From NCBI RefSeq assembly GCF_900114605.1, contig NZ_FOTP01000011.1, forward strand, positions 1-64,000: a stretch of DNA of 64,000 bases, written 5' to 3'. Every line of letters begins with the position of its first letter. Within the stretch, counting starts at the first letter, position 1. The notes beneath the pieces are model-generated. The model did not search any database. It saw only the letters and a list, made by a program, of their open reading frames with translations, and was not told where the DNA came from. Shown piece by piece: positions 35,419 to 44,190 of this stretch. A program made the position numbers and the translations under genes. Source of the stretch: Bradyrhizobium sp. NFR13. GTDB lineage: Bacteria > Pseudomonadota > Alphaproteobacteria > Rhizobiales > Xanthobacteraceae.

Positions 35419-35691
35419 ATGCCCGGTCAGAAAACCATCGCCATAGAGACGCTCAATCTGCTGCGCGCCTCAGAACCTCTCCCGAACGACAGCCACCTCA
35501 AGGCGGCGTCGATTATCGCATTTCCGCTCGGTCCCATCGAGGTCGAGCAAATCACGCCGCGGTTCTTCGCTTCCTTCGCCATCGAGAGCCTGCTGCGCTC
35601 GATCTGCTATCGTGAGGAAAAATGGCTGATCGACGCCCGGCACAACCATGCCATGCGAATGACGCTGAACTGGGTCGAGGCTGAAAGCTGA
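35419..35691 (+). CDS. Hypothetical protein (90 aa)
   Basis: A compact frame (MPGQKTIAIETLNLLRASEP ... MTLNWVEAES) with mixed alpha/beta character and three Arg/His-rich stretches. It lies 73 bp after the diguanylate cyclase on the same strand and ends 8 bp before the convergent GST gene. The ribosome site is weak. No family recognised. Confidence 0.5.
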   Translation: MPGQKTIAIETLNLLRASEPLPNDSHLKAASIIAFPLGPIEVEQITPRFFASFAIESLLRSICYREEKWLIDARHNHAMRMTLNWVEAES

Positions 35692-35699
35692 CGGCAGAA

Positions 35700-36320
35700 T
35701 TATCCCTCGGCCGGAACCGTATCTCGGAGTGACGGCCGCTCCGACACGGTTGCGAACCACTCGGTCAGCGTCGGCCGCGAGCTGCGCCAGTCGAATGATG
35801 CGAAACGGAAATCCAGATAGCCGAGCGCGCAGGCGATGGTGAGGCTGCCGATGCTGATGCGGGCGCCGAACACGGCGACGTCGCTTTCCATCTGATCGAG
35901 CGCTGCAGCGATCTTGGTCATCTGACCATCGATCCAGTCCGACGATCGCTGTGCATCGCTGCGACAGGTGTTCTCGTAGCGTGCCAGGAGCGCAGCATCG
36001 AGCAGGCCGTCGCCAAGCGCCTGTTCGGTGAGAACCTGCCAACGCTCCACTCCGCGCAGAAACAGCGAACCGTGTCCAAGGTCGTCGAGATATTCGCAGA
36101 TCACCCGGCTGTCGAACAACAGCGTGCCATCCGCCAGCTTCGCCGCCGGCACCTTGGCGAGCGGGTTAAAGGCCGCGATCCGTTCATCGCGCTTCAGCGG
36201 ATGCGCGGCACTCGTCAGCTTGACGATGCGATCCGCCAATCCCAGTTCAATCGCGCAGGCCATGACCTTCCGCACATAGGGCGATGTCGGCGCATAGAAC
36301 AGTTCGATCCTGTCGCTCAT
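35700..36320 (-). CDS. Glutathione S-transferase family protein
   Basis: A 206-residue GST. The thioredoxin-like N-domain shows the active-site region APTSPYVRKVMACAIELG, the cis-proline motif NPLAKVPA and the glutathione-gamma-glutamyl site LLFDSRVICEYL; the helical C-domain follows from residue 90. It probably conjugates or isomerises electrophilic intermediates. Its start overlaps the stop of the GlcG-like gene (ATGA), placing it last in the argE-like/qor/glcG/gst operon. Confidence 0.88.
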   Translation of the reverse strand: MSDRIELFYAPTSPYVRKVMACAIELGLADRIVKLTSAAHPLKRDERIAAFNPLAKVPAAKLADGTLLFDSRVICEYLDDLGHGSLFLRGVERWQVLTEQALGDGLLDAALLARYENTCRSDAQRSSDWIDGQMTKIAAALDQMESDVAVFGARISIGSLTIACALGYLDFRFASFDWRSSRPTLTEWFATVSERPSLRDTVPAEG

Positions 36321-36742
36321 GGCTTCTGATCCTCAGCATCGATAGCCGCCAGCGCGGCGCGTGCGACTTCGACGTCCTGCGCGCCGGTGCCAGATCCCAC
36401 GCCGACGGCACCGACACATTGGCCGTCAATCATGATCGGCAATCCACCTTCGAGATTGGTCAGGCGGCCACCGCCTGCGATGGCCAGCTTGATCTCGTCG
36501 GCGGGATTGAGCCGCGAGGTCGGCTGCCGATGCGATGCGGCCGTGATGGCCTTGGACATCGATGTTTCCCGCGACAGCAATTTGGCCCCGTCCATTCGGA
36601 CATAGGCCATCAGGTTACCGCCGTCGTCGACGATGGTGATGTTCTGCGGCACGCCGAGCTCTTCTGCCTTGGCGACGGCACCCGCCAGTGCCTTGAGCGC
36701 ACCGGCATGAGTCAGTTTGAGGGAGGGCCTAGTTATCGCCAT
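36317..36742 (-). CDS. GlcG/HbpS-family heme-binding-like protein (cytosolic)
   Basis: A 141-residue GlcG/HbpS (DUF336) protein without signal peptide. Typical phrases are ITIVDDGGNLMAYVRMDGA, SMSKAITAASHRQPTS and GGLPIMIDGQCVGAVGVGSGTGAQD. The family is often found inside catabolic operons for glycolate or aromatic compounds, with roles that remain poorly defined (heme, corrinoid or ring binding). It is coupled to the GST gene by an ATGA overlap. Confidence 0.85.
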   Translation of the reverse strand: MAITRPSLKLTHAGALKALAGAVAKAEELGVPQNITIVDDGGNLMAYVRMDGAKLLSRETSMSKAITAASHRQPTSRLNPADEIKLAIAGGGRLTNLEGGLPIMIDGQCVGAVGVGSGTGAQDVEVARAALAAIDAEDQKP

Positions 36743-36790
36743 GGGGCTGCTCCAGTATCGACATGCGGGTTTTGCGGTTAACAGTGTTGC

Positions 36791-37801
36791 TCATGCGGCG
36801 GCGCCTGCCGGCAGCAACAGCACTTTGCCGATGTTTTCATTGGCTTCCAGAATGCGGTGAGCTTGCGCGGCATCCCCGAGCGGCAACTGGCGCCAGATCA
36901 GCGGCCTCACCTCGCCGGATGCGACCAGCGGCAGCACCTCGGCACGGAGCGCGGCAGCGATTGCGGTCTTCTCCTCGTCGGACTTCGGCCGCAGCGTCGA
37001 CGACGTCAGATACAATCCCTTCCGCATCACCAGTCCGAGATCGATCGGCACAGTGCCGCCTTCCATAAAGGACAGGCTGACATGGCGCCCGCCCGGCACG
37101 AGGGCATCGAGATTGCGCGCCACATAGGACCCACCGACGATGTCGAGCACGACATCGACGCCGCGCCCGTTTGTGGCGTCGCGCGCTGCGACAACGAAGT
37201 CGTCGGTACGATAGTTGATTGCGATGGCGCCGAGCGCTTCCACCGCCTTCTTCTTGGCTTCGCTGCCGACCGTGACTATCGGCGTCGCGCCGCGAGCGAT
37301 GGCCATGCGGATCGCAATGGTGCCGATGCCGCTGGCGCCGCCATGCACCAGCACGGTCTCACCCTTCGCCAGCCGACCACGCTCGAACAAATTGTGCCAG
37401 ACGGTGAACAGCGCTTCGGGCAATGCAGCCGCTTCGTCCATCGGCAAACCCTCTGGCACCGCGAGACAATGCGACGCCTTGGCGATGCAATAGCGCGCAT
37501 AACCGCCGCCCTTGACCAGGGCCATCACCGCCTGCCCCTGCAATGCCGCGTCACCGCCGACCACGCGGCCAGCGACTTCGAGACCGAGCACGTCAGTGAC
37601 ACCCGGCGGTAGCGGCACGGCCCCAGTTCGCTGCATCAGATCCGGCCGATTGACACCGGCTGCCGCAACCTCGATCAGCACTTCGCCTGGGCCAGGCACA
37701 GGGACCGGTCGTTCGACTAGCGTCAGAACGTCAGGACCGCCTACTTGCGTTGCGATGATGGCCTGCATTGTCGACATGATCGTCGACACTTCGTTCTTCA
37801 T
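36791..37801 (-). CDS. NAD(P)H-quinone oxidoreductase (PIG3-like, medium-chain reductase)
   Basis: About 336 residues of the zinc-free MDR family. N-domain: GEVLIEVAAAGVNRPDLMQRTG; nucleotide-binding HGGASGIGTIAIRMA; C-part VDVVLDIVGGSYVARNLDAL and the PIG3-like ending AQAHRILEANENIGKVLL. It reduces quinones or enones using NADPH. Start uncertain: the ATG at 37801 overlaps the ArgE-like stop (ATGA) and is chosen for coupling, but 37777 or 37768 match family N-termini better. Confidence 0.87.
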   Translation of the reverse strand: MKNEVSTIMSTMQAIIATQVGGPDVLTLVERPVPVPGPGEVLIEVAAAGVNRPDLMQRTGAVPLPPGVTDVLGLEVAGRVVGGDAALQGQAVMALVKGGGYARYCIAKASHCLAVPEGLPMDEAAALPEALFTVWHNLFERGRLAKGETVLVHGGASGIGTIAIRMAIARGATPIVTVGSEAKKKAVEALGAIAINYRTDDFVVAARDATNGRGVDVVLDIVGGSYVARNLDALVPGGRHVSLSFMEGGTVPIDLGLVMRKGLYLTSSTLRPKSDEEKTAIAAALRAEVLPLVASGEVRPLIWRQLPLGDAAQAHRILEANENIGKVLLLPAGAAA

Positions 37802-38976
37802 GATACGCGTATCCACTCTTCACTTGGCCGACGCAGCAAATCCGCCAGCCTGTCCATCATCGCGTTCGCAGCCGCGAGTTCGTCGAAGCCGATCCATTCA
37901 TCAGCCTTGTGACCGCGGGCCATGTCGCCGGGTCCGCAGACAAGCGTGGGAATGCCTGCTTGTGCGTAGAGGCCTGCCTCGGTGCCGAAAGCGACGGTCG
38001 TCGGCGGCTTCGTGTCGCTGGCGAGATGCGCGATCAATCGCGTTGCCGCGTCCTTCGCATTGGTGTCGAGACCGGGATAGGCCGACAGTTCCTCGGAGAC
38101 AATGTCAGCCTCCGGCTCATTGGCGCGCAGCCGATCGCGCTCGCGCACAACCACATCATCGACCCGCGCAAGAATCTCGCCGGCGTCACGGCCTGGCATG
38201 GTGCGGATCTCGTATTCCAGCACGGCATGTTCCGGCACCAGATTGACGGCGCTGCCGCCATGCAGCGAGCCGACATGGATGGTGGTGAACGGCGGATCGA
38301 AAGCGGAATCGCCACCGCGCGCGACTTCCTCATCCGCGAAGCCACGCAGCGCATGCGCGATCGCCACCGCGGCATCGACCGCATTGGCCGCGCGATGCGG
38401 CATTGCCGAGTGGCCGGTGCGCCCCGTCACTGTGAGGCGGCGCGCAATCTTGCCTTTATGCGCGCGCACGACGCGCATGGTTGTCGGTTCGCCGACGATG
38501 GCGAGCACCGGTGGCGCTACGGACTCCATGAGCGCCCGCACGAGATCGGGCGCACCGCGACATCCAACTTCCTCGTCATAGGAAAATGCCAGATGCACGG
38601 GCGCCGCAATGGCCGCCTCCTTCAAGCGCGGCACGTTCGCAAGGACGACGGCAAGAAAGCCCTTCATGTCGGTCGCACCACGGCCATAGACGCGCTGATC
38701 ACGAATGACGCCTGCGAAAGGCGGTACGGTCCAGGCCTGTCCCTCCACCGGCACGACGTCCGTATGCGCTGACAGGACAACACCCGGTCGATCCGACGGA
38801 CCGATCGTCGCGAGCAGCGAGGCCTTGCGGCCATCCGGCGACGGCACACGACGCGAGGACACGCCCGACGACGCAAGTATCCGCTCGATATATACAACGA
38901 TATCGAGATTCGAATTCGCACTTATACTTTCGATACTGATCAGATCGCAAAGTATTTGAGCTATTCTCGCGATCAT
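37798..38976 (-). CDS. ArgE-like M20 amidohydrolase (N-acyl amino acid deacylase)
   Basis: A 392-residue zinc peptidase of the M20/ArgE family, which removes acetyl or similar groups from N-acylated amines. Metal motifs: HTDVVPV, GRGATDMKGF, SYDEEVGCRG, GEPT and the C-terminal GHKADEW. TGRTGHSAMPHRAANA lies in the lid. True ArgE genes usually sit with arginine biosynthesis; this one heads an operon with a quinone reductase, GlcG and GST and is divergent from DUF1028, so its substrate is probably a catabolic N-acyl compound. Its first 30 codons are AT-rich with rare ATA codons and overlap a motif array. Confidence 0.88.
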   Translation of the reverse strand: MIARIAQILCDLISIESISANSNLDIVVYIERILASSGVSSRRVPSPDGRKASLLATIGPSDRPGVVLSAHTDVVPVEGQAWTVPPFAGVIRDQRVYGRGATDMKGFLAVVLANVPRLKEAAIAAPVHLAFSYDEEVGCRGAPDLVRALMESVAPPVLAIVGEPTTMRVVRAHKGKIARRLTVTGRTGHSAMPHRAANAVDAAVAIAHALRGFADEEVARGGDSAFDPPFTTIHVGSLHGGSAVNLVPEHAVLEYEIRTMPGRDAGEILARVDDVVVRERDRLRANEPEADIVSEELSAYPGLDTNAKDAATRLIAHLASDTKPPTTVAFGTEAGLYAQAGIPTLVCGPGDMARGHKADEWIGFDELAAANAMMDRLADLLRRPSEEWIRVS

Positions 38977-38992
38977 CTATACTACCAATACT
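38924..38992. promoter_or_regulatory. ATACT motif array between the ArgE-like and DUF1028 genes
   Basis: Five ATACT units fall within 69 bp: forward at 38924-38928, 38933-38937, 38979-38983 and 38988-38992, inverted at 38951-38955. Two are part of a larger inverted repeat, AAAGTATT (38949-38956) and AATACTTT (38987-38994). The true gap between the divergent starts is only 39 bp, so promoters must reach into the ArgE-like coding region. A regulator-binding array is the simplest reading. Confidence 0.45.
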
Positions 38993-39015
38993 TTTACGAT
39001 TGCAGGAGCATCACG

Positions 39016-39669
39016 ATGACCTATTCCATCTCGGCACGTTGTCCGGAGACCGGCGCGTTCGGCATTGCCATTACGTCGTCCAGCATTGCCGTGCCGGCGC
39101 GCTGCGCCTGGGTGGGACCGCTCGGCCTCGTGGTGTCGCAGAACGTCACTGACCCCGCACTCGGCCCGACCGGTCTCGCGCTGCTGCGTCAGGGCCTCGG
39201 CGCGGGTGCGGTCCTCAACAATCTCACACTCGGCACGCCGCAGCCGGCATGGCGGCAGGTCGGCGTGATCGACCGCTACGGTCAGGTCGCCTGGCACTCC
39301 GGCGCGCAGGCCTTGCCGATTGTCGGCATTGCGCAAGGCGCCGGCTGTCTTGCGCTCGGCAATCTGCTGGTCGATGAGAAAGTCCCGAGCGTGATGGTCG
39401 CGCGGTTCGAAGCGACCGCCGGGCAACCGCTTGCGGAGCGGCTGATGTCGGCGCTGGAAGCCGGCCTCGATGCCGGCGGCGAGACCGACGACGAACATGC
39501 AGCGGGCCTGCATGTCGCCCACATGTTCGACTGGCCGGTGGTCGATCTGCGGGTCGACTGGCACGAGGCGCCGATCGGTGAACTCCGCGCACTGTGGGAG
39601 CGCTACCGACCGCAGCAGAAGGACTATGTCGCGCGCGCGATGAATCCGGGTGCCGCGCCGTCTTTCTAG
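39016..39669 (+). CDS. DUF1028 family protein (putative Ntn-hydrolase)
   Basis: A 217-residue DUF1028 protein, an Ntn-hydrolase-like superfamily whose nucleophile should be the residue after the initiator Met, here Thr2 (MTYSISARCPETGAFGIAI). Further family phrases: VVSQNVTDPALGPTGLALL, QVGVIDRYGQVAWHSG and CLALGNLLVDEKV. The ATG at 39016 follows AGGAG. It converges on the ABC ATPase with only 11 bp between. Activity of the family is not established; amide hydrolysis is the usual guess, and the neighbouring M20 deacylase fits that. Confidence 0.87.
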   Translation: MTYSISARCPETGAFGIAITSSSIAVPARCAWVGPLGLVVSQNVTDPALGPTGLALLRQGLGAGAVLNNLTLGTPQPAWRQVGVIDRYGQVAWHSGAQALPIVGIAQGAGCLALGNLLVDEKVPSVMVARFEATAGQPLAERLMSALEAGLDAGGETDDEHAAGLHVAHMFDWPVVDLRVDWHEAPIGELRALWERYRPQQKDYVARAMNPGAAPSF

Positions 39670-39680
39670 AGACGCACCGC

Positions 39681-40829
39681 TCACGGCGCCTCGCCTGGCG
39701 GAAACGCCACGATGTCGTCGGAGCCGATGGTCAATCCGATCTCGGCTCCGACCGGACAAGACGACAGCGCCGCAATACCCGGCGAACGTAGCAGAATCCG
39801 CTCACGCGCACTGCCGGGCGCGTCGATATAGAGATCGACATGGCCGCCTTGAAACACCTGCGCCGTCACGGTGCCCGGCAGCGATCCAGAAGCGCCGCGC
39901 GGTGTGACGGCGAGATGCTCCGGCCGCACGAAGACATCCACGGCATCACCGATCGCCACTCCGGCAGTGGGCGTTGCAGGAACATTGACACTCATGTCGC
40001 CAATAGAGACCACCGCGACATCGCCGCGCCGCGCAACCAGCCTTCCGTTGAGGACACTGGCGTCACCCACGAAGGACGCGACGAAGCGATCGGCTGGACG
40101 GCGATAGATATCGTCCGGCGCTGCAATCTGGCGGATGCGACCGGCCGACATCACAGCGATACGATCGGACATGGACAATGCCTCACCCTGATCATGGGTG
40201 ACAAAGATCGTGGTGACGCCGAGTTCGCGCTGGATCTGCTTGAGCTCGACCTGCATCGAACCGCGAAGATTCTTGTCCAGCGCCGAGAACGGCTCGTCCA
40301 GCAGCAGCACCTTCGGCTTGATCACCAGCGCCCGTGCCAGCGCGACGCGCTGCTGCTGACCACCGGATAACTGCCGCGGCTTGCGGTCGGCGAAGCCGGA
40401 CAGCTTGACCAGCGCCAACGCTTCCTCGACGCGACGTGCAATCTCCTTCTTTTCCACGCCGCGGGTCGTAAGGCCGTAAGCGACGTTTTTCGCGACGCTC
40501 ATATGCGGGAACAGTGCGTAGTTCTGAAACACGATACCGATCTCGCGCATATGCGCGGGCGTCTCGGTCACCAGAGCGCCTTCGATGAAAATCTCGCCAT
40601 TGTCGGCTTCGAGGAAGCCGGCAATGAGATTAAGCAGCGTTGTCTTCCCACAGCCGGACGGCCCCAGCAGGGTCATGAACTCGCTCGGCCGGATCTTCAG
40701 CCACGCCTCATGCAACGCGACGGAATCGCCGAAACGTTTGGTCACGCCATCGAGCTGGACCGCCGGGCGGATCTTGTCGCTCGCCACGGAGGGCATGTCG
40801 GCTGTCATCGGATCAGTGCGCATCAACAT
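39681..40829 (-). CDS. ABC transporter ATP-binding protein (PotA-like)
   Basis: About 382 residues; polyamine/opine-type importer ATPase with Walker A GPSGCGKTT, signature LSGGQQQRVALARALV, Walker B VLLLDEPFSALDK, THDQGEALSMSDR and a C-terminal TOBE domain (DVFVRPEHLAV). Its start overlaps the permease by 17 bp; alternatives at 40823, 40808 and 40796 exist. Last gene of the binding protein-permease-permease-ATPase operon serving the catabolic cluster. Confidence 0.9.
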   Translation of the reverse strand: MLMRTDPMTADMPSVASDKIRPAVQLDGVTKRFGDSVALHEAWLKIRPSEFMTLLGPSGCGKTTLLNLIAGFLEADNGEIFIEGALVTETPAHMREIGIVFQNYALFPHMSVAKNVAYGLTTRGVEKKEIARRVEEALALVKLSGFADRKPRQLSGGQQQRVALARALVIKPKVLLLDEPFSALDKNLRGSMQVELKQIQRELGVTTIFVTHDQGEALSMSDRIAVMSAGRIRQIAAPDDIYRRPADRFVASFVGDASVLNGRLVARRGDVAVVSIGDMSVNVPATPTAGVAIGDAVDVFVRPEHLAVTPRGASGSLPGTVTAQVFQGGHVDLYIDAPGSARERILLRSPGIAALSSCPVGAEIGLTIGSDDIVAFPPGEAP

Positions 40830-41628
40830 TCAGGATTTTCCCGAGGCCCAGGAAGGAATTTGCAATCGTGAGCAAGGTTGCCGTCACGACGATGTAGATG
40901 ACCGACAGCGCGGCCAGCGTGGGATCCGCAAATTCGCGGACGTAATTATACATGGCGACCGGCAGCGTCTGCGTCGCCTGACTGCTGACAAACAACGTCG
41001 CCGTGAACTCGTTGAAGGACAGGATCGCGGCAAACAGCCAGCCGCTCAGCAGGCCCGGAATCAGCAGCGGGATCGTCACCGTGAACAAAATTCGCAACGG
41101 TGTGGCACCGAGACTGGAGGCCGCCAGTTCAAGCCGCGTATCGAGATTTTCCAGCGAGATGTAGGTGCTGCGCATCACGAAAGGCAGCACCATCACCACA
41201 TGGGCGAAGATGACGAGCGGAAAACCGCGTCCGATCCCCGTCTGCGAGGCGAGAATGAGAATGCCGAGACCGACAGTGTAATGCGGGATGATCAGCGGCG
41301 ACAGCAGAATGCCTTCGAGAAAATCCCTGAGCGCAAATTTGTAACGATGAATGGCGAAAGCGAAAGCCGAGCCTACGACCACCGCGATGCTGGATGCCCA
41401 GACCGTCACGGTCAGGCCATTCCAAAACCCCTTGGCAAAGTCGGCATAGGAGAAAGCGCGCCAGAACCAGCGCAGCGACCAGGACTGCGGCGGAAATTGC
41501 AGGATCGCACGGTCGTTGAAAGCCGAGATCGCCACGACGACGCCGGGCAACAGCACGAACAGGAGGATGACGGCGACGAGGACGCGGCCGGACCAGCGCA
41601 GCGCGAGAGTTGCAGGTGAGCGCTTCAT
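40813..41628 (-). CDS. ABC transporter permease (PotC-like)
   Basis: A 271-residue inner-membrane protein with six helices; EAA loop LELAASSLGATPLRILFTVTIPLLIPGL. Starts in a 4-bp ATGA overlap with the upstream permease. The phrase LSPLIIPHYTVGLGILILASQ is typical of PotC relatives. Pairs with the gene upstream to form the pore. Confidence 0.9.
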   Translation of the reverse strand: MKRSPATLALRWSGRVLVAVILLFVLLPGVVVAISAFNDRAILQFPPQSWSLRWFWRAFSYADFAKGFWNGLTVTVWASSIAVVVGSAFAFAIHRYKFALRDFLEGILLSPLIIPHYTVGLGILILASQTGIGRGFPLVIFAHVVMVLPFVMRSTYISLENLDTRLELAASSLGATPLRILFTVTIPLLIPGLLSGWLFAAILSFNEFTATLFVSSQATQTLPVAMYNYVREFADPTLAALSVIYIVVTATLLTIANSFLGLGKILNVDAH

Positions 41629-42479
41629 GTCGTGCCCGCCATGCGTTCGAGCGGGCTCGCGGCCTTTTTCAGCAGCGCGATCACAGCCAAGGACAAAGCG
41701 AGGCCGATGATGGACAGGCTGGCGGCGAAGGGGAAATTGAATGACGAGAAACCGAGTTGATAGATCAGCGTCGAGACAGTTGCGACACGGCCGCCGCCGA
41801 TCAGTTGCGGTGTCGCGAACGCACTGAAGGTCCAGGCGAAAGCGGTGGAGAAGCCGGCCACGATGCCCGGCATCGACAGCGGCAGCGTGATGGTCAGGAA
41901 AATCCGGATCGGGCCGGCACCGAGGCTCTCGGCGGCCTTCTCGTAATTGCGGTCGATATGCGACAGCGCCGCGGCTAGCATGATGACCATGATCGGCATC
42001 GTCACATGCACCAGCGCCGCAACCACGCCGCCGGCGGTAAACATCATCTGCAGCGGACGATCCAGCAGACCGAGCTTGAGCAACAGCGAATTCAGGAACC
42101 CGTTATTGCCGAGCACGATCATCCAGGAATAGGTCCGCACCACTTCGCCAAGAAACAGCGGCGTCACAGACACGATCAGGATGAAGGACCGCAGCGCCGA
42201 ACTGTTGGTGCGCGTCAGCGCATAGGCCAATGGATAAGCGAGCAGCAAGGTGAAGAGCGCCGTCTCGAAGCACAGGAGCACCGTGTTCCAGAAGGCCAGC
42301 GCATAGAGCGGACGCAGCATGGCCTCGAAATTCGCCCATGTGAATCCGCCGACTTCGAGCGTACCGGGAATATAGGCCCGCACGCTGTACTGAAACACAG
42401 CCAGCATCGCCGCGATCAGCCCCACAGCGACGAGGCCGGCCGGCGAAACGAACCATCCCAGAAATGGACGTGTGTTCAT
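41625..42479 (-). CDS. ABC transporter permease (PotB-like)
   Basis: A 284-residue inner-membrane protein with six helices; EAA loop EKAAESLGAGPIRIFLTITLPLSMPGIVAG. TPLFLGEVVRTYSWMIVLGNNGFLN is a PotB-type signature. It follows the binding-protein gene after a 76-bp gap that holds a long hairpin. Confidence 0.9.
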   Translation of the reverse strand: MNTRPFLGWFVSPAGLVAVGLIAAMLAVFQYSVRAYIPGTLEVGGFTWANFEAMLRPLYALAFWNTVLLCFETALFTLLLAYPLAYALTRTNSSALRSFILIVSVTPLFLGEVVRTYSWMIVLGNNGFLNSLLLKLGLLDRPLQMMFTAGGVVAALVHVTMPIMVIMLAAALSHIDRNYEKAAESLGAGPIRIFLTITLPLSMPGIVAGFSTAFAWTFSAFATPQLIGGGRVATVSTLIYQLGFSSFNFPFAASLSIIGLALSLAVIALLKKAASPLERMAGTT

Positions 42480-42510
42480 GGATAAACTCGACGTCGTAAG
42501 CTCAAGACGA

Positions 42511-42549
42511 TGGATCGCGATCCGGCGGTAGCGACCGGATCGCGATCCA
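42511..42549 (-). terminator. Long intercistronic hairpin after the binding-protein gene
   Basis: A 15-bp perfect stem, TGGATCGCGATCCGG / CCGGATCGCGATCCA (42511-42525, 42535-42549), with a 9-base loop. No U tract follows. It lies six bases past the binding-protein stop and likely protects that message, giving more binding protein than permease. Confidence 0.65.
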
Positions 42550-42555
42550 GACTAT

Positions 42556-43593
42556 TTACGGAGCCATGATGTTCTCGGTGAACCACTTGCGCCAGGTGCC
42601 GGTCTTCTCGGCACGCAGCTTGGCGTCGATCACCAGCGTCTGCTTCGCCCACTGATCCGCGGTCGTGAAGACACCCGGCAATGCTGCGATCTCCGGCTTG
42701 ACCTTGGCGTTATCGACAACCGGACTGCCCTTCTTCAGCTCGGCGATCTTCGCCTGCACGTCCGGATCGAGCGCGGTGTTGATGAACTTGTAGGCCAGCT
42801 CCGCCTTGGTCGAGCCCTTGGTGATGCCCATAGTGTCGACGCCGAGCACGGCGCCTTCCTTCGGAATCGCCAGCTTGATCGGCACGCCCTGGTTCTGCAT
42901 GTAATAGGCATTCATCGACAGAACGACCTGCACCGGGGTTTCACCCGTCGCGAACAGCTGCTGGCTGTTGGCGTCGTTAGTGTAGAACGCCTTGTAGTTC
43001 GGCTTCAGCGCCTTCATCTTGGCTTCGCCGACTTCCCAGTTCGACGCATCGCCGCCAGAGAGCTTGGCCGCAACGACCATCACATGGCTCGGATCGAAAT
43101 CGGGCGACGAGATCATGCCCTTGAGCGCGGGATTCCACAGGCCTTCCCAGCTCTCGAAGCTCACGCCCTTGGGCAACTGATCGGGCAGATAGCCGATGGT
43201 GTAGACATAGGCCCAGGCGCCGATGTGATACGGGCTGATCTTGGCCTGCTCGACCAGATGGCTCGCATTCGGGATCTTCGCCATGTCGAGCTTCTCGAAC
43301 AGATTGTCGTTAGCATAGAGCCAACCGACATGGGCCGTCGTGAAGGTGACATCGCTCTCGGGCTTGGCAGCCGCGAGCTTGGCTTGGTTGAGACGGTCGA
43401 TGGTGCCGCCGGTGATGTATTCAACCTTCACGCCGGTCTCGGCAGTGAACTTCTTGGCGATCGCTTCATCGATCAGATCGCGGAAACTTCCACCCCAGGT
43501 GCTGACCACCAGCTTCTCCTGGGCGGATGCCTGCCCGCCGATCGCGAGCGTCGACAGCAACATCAATGCAGTAAACTTCAAGGCGCGCTTCAT
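42556..43593 (-). CDS. ABC transporter periplasmic solute-binding protein (PotD-like)
   Basis: A 345-residue family 1 binding protein with signal peptide (MKRALKFTALMLLSTLAIGGQASAQ). Mature start EKLVVSTWGGSFRDLIDEA is characteristic of spermidine/putrescine- and opine-type binding proteins. Other landmarks: GVKVEYITGGTIDRLNQAK, YVYTIGYLPDQLP, SMNAYYMQNQGVPIKLAIPKEG. First gene of its ABC operon, next to the RidA-monooxygenase genes on the same strand, so it probably imports their substrate. Ligand unknown. Confidence 0.87.
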   Translation of the reverse strand: MKRALKFTALMLLSTLAIGGQASAQEKLVVSTWGGSFRDLIDEAIAKKFTAETGVKVEYITGGTIDRLNQAKLAAAKPESDVTFTTAHVGWLYANDNLFEKLDMAKIPNASHLVEQAKISPYHIGAWAYVYTIGYLPDQLPKGVSFESWEGLWNPALKGMISSPDFDPSHVMVVAAKLSGGDASNWEVGEAKMKALKPNYKAFYTNDANSQQLFATGETPVQVVLSMNAYYMQNQGVPIKLAIPKEGAVLGVDTMGITKGSTKAELAYKFINTALDPDVQAKIAELKKGSPVVDNAKVKPEIAALPGVFTTADQWAKQTLVIDAKLRAEKTGTWRKWFTENIMAP

Positions 43594-43768
43594 CTCGAAT
43601 CCTCACAAGAATTATGACCCAGAAAGAAAAGCAAACATCGTGCCAGGCGATTGATAAATCTCAAGAATTTCCGCCTGACGGGCGCGTGCAACCACGCTCA
43701 TCGATCATGCGAAAGATGAAGCCGCAAACGTCCGATTGATCTCTGTAGTGCCGGCGAAAGACGCGTCG

Positions 43769-44179
43769 TTACGCCGGAATTTCCGCGATGATGTCGATTT
43801 CCATCAGGTATTCAGGCTTGGCGAGGCCCTGCACGATAATCCCCGTCGAAACCGGATAGACGCCCTTCAGCCATTTGCCGACAACGCGATAGACCGGCTC
43901 GCGATAGGCGCGATCGGTGATGTAGATGACGATCTTCACCACGTCCTCGAGCTTGGAGCCTGCCTCTTCAAGCAGCACCTTGGCGCATGTCATGGCATTC
44001 TCGGTCTGCGCAGCGGCATCGCCGATGCCGACAATCTTGCCGTCGAGATCCATGGCCGTCTGGCCGCGCACATAAACGGTGTTGTTGGCGCGAACGACCA
44101 TGCAGACATCGTTGTCGAGTGACTGTTCGGGATACGCATCCTTGGTGTTGAACTTGCGAAAACGCTGATGGGTGGTCAT
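43769..44179 (-). CDS. Rid-family protein lacking the catalytic arginine
   Basis: A 136-residue YjgF/YER057c/UK114 (Rid) protein. The fold is clear: TVYVRGQTAMDLDGKIVGIG, QTENAMTCAKVLLEEAGSKLEDVVKIVIYITD and a C-terminal strand LMEIDIIAEIPA. RidA deaminases have Arg in the FPARS position (R105 in E. coli); here it reads YPVST, with Ser111. The general Glu near the end is kept. It should therefore bind but may not deaminate imines in the RidA way. It lies 11 bp after the flavin reductase. Confidence 0.87.
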   Translation of the reverse strand: MTTHQRFRKFNTKDAYPEQSLDNDVCMVVRANNTVYVRGQTAMDLDGKIVGIGDAAAQTENAMTCAKVLLEEAGSKLEDVVKIVIYITDRAYREPVYRVVGKWLKGVYPVSTGIIVQGLAKPEYLMEIDIIAEIPA

Positions 44180-44190
44180 GAAGCAGATCC

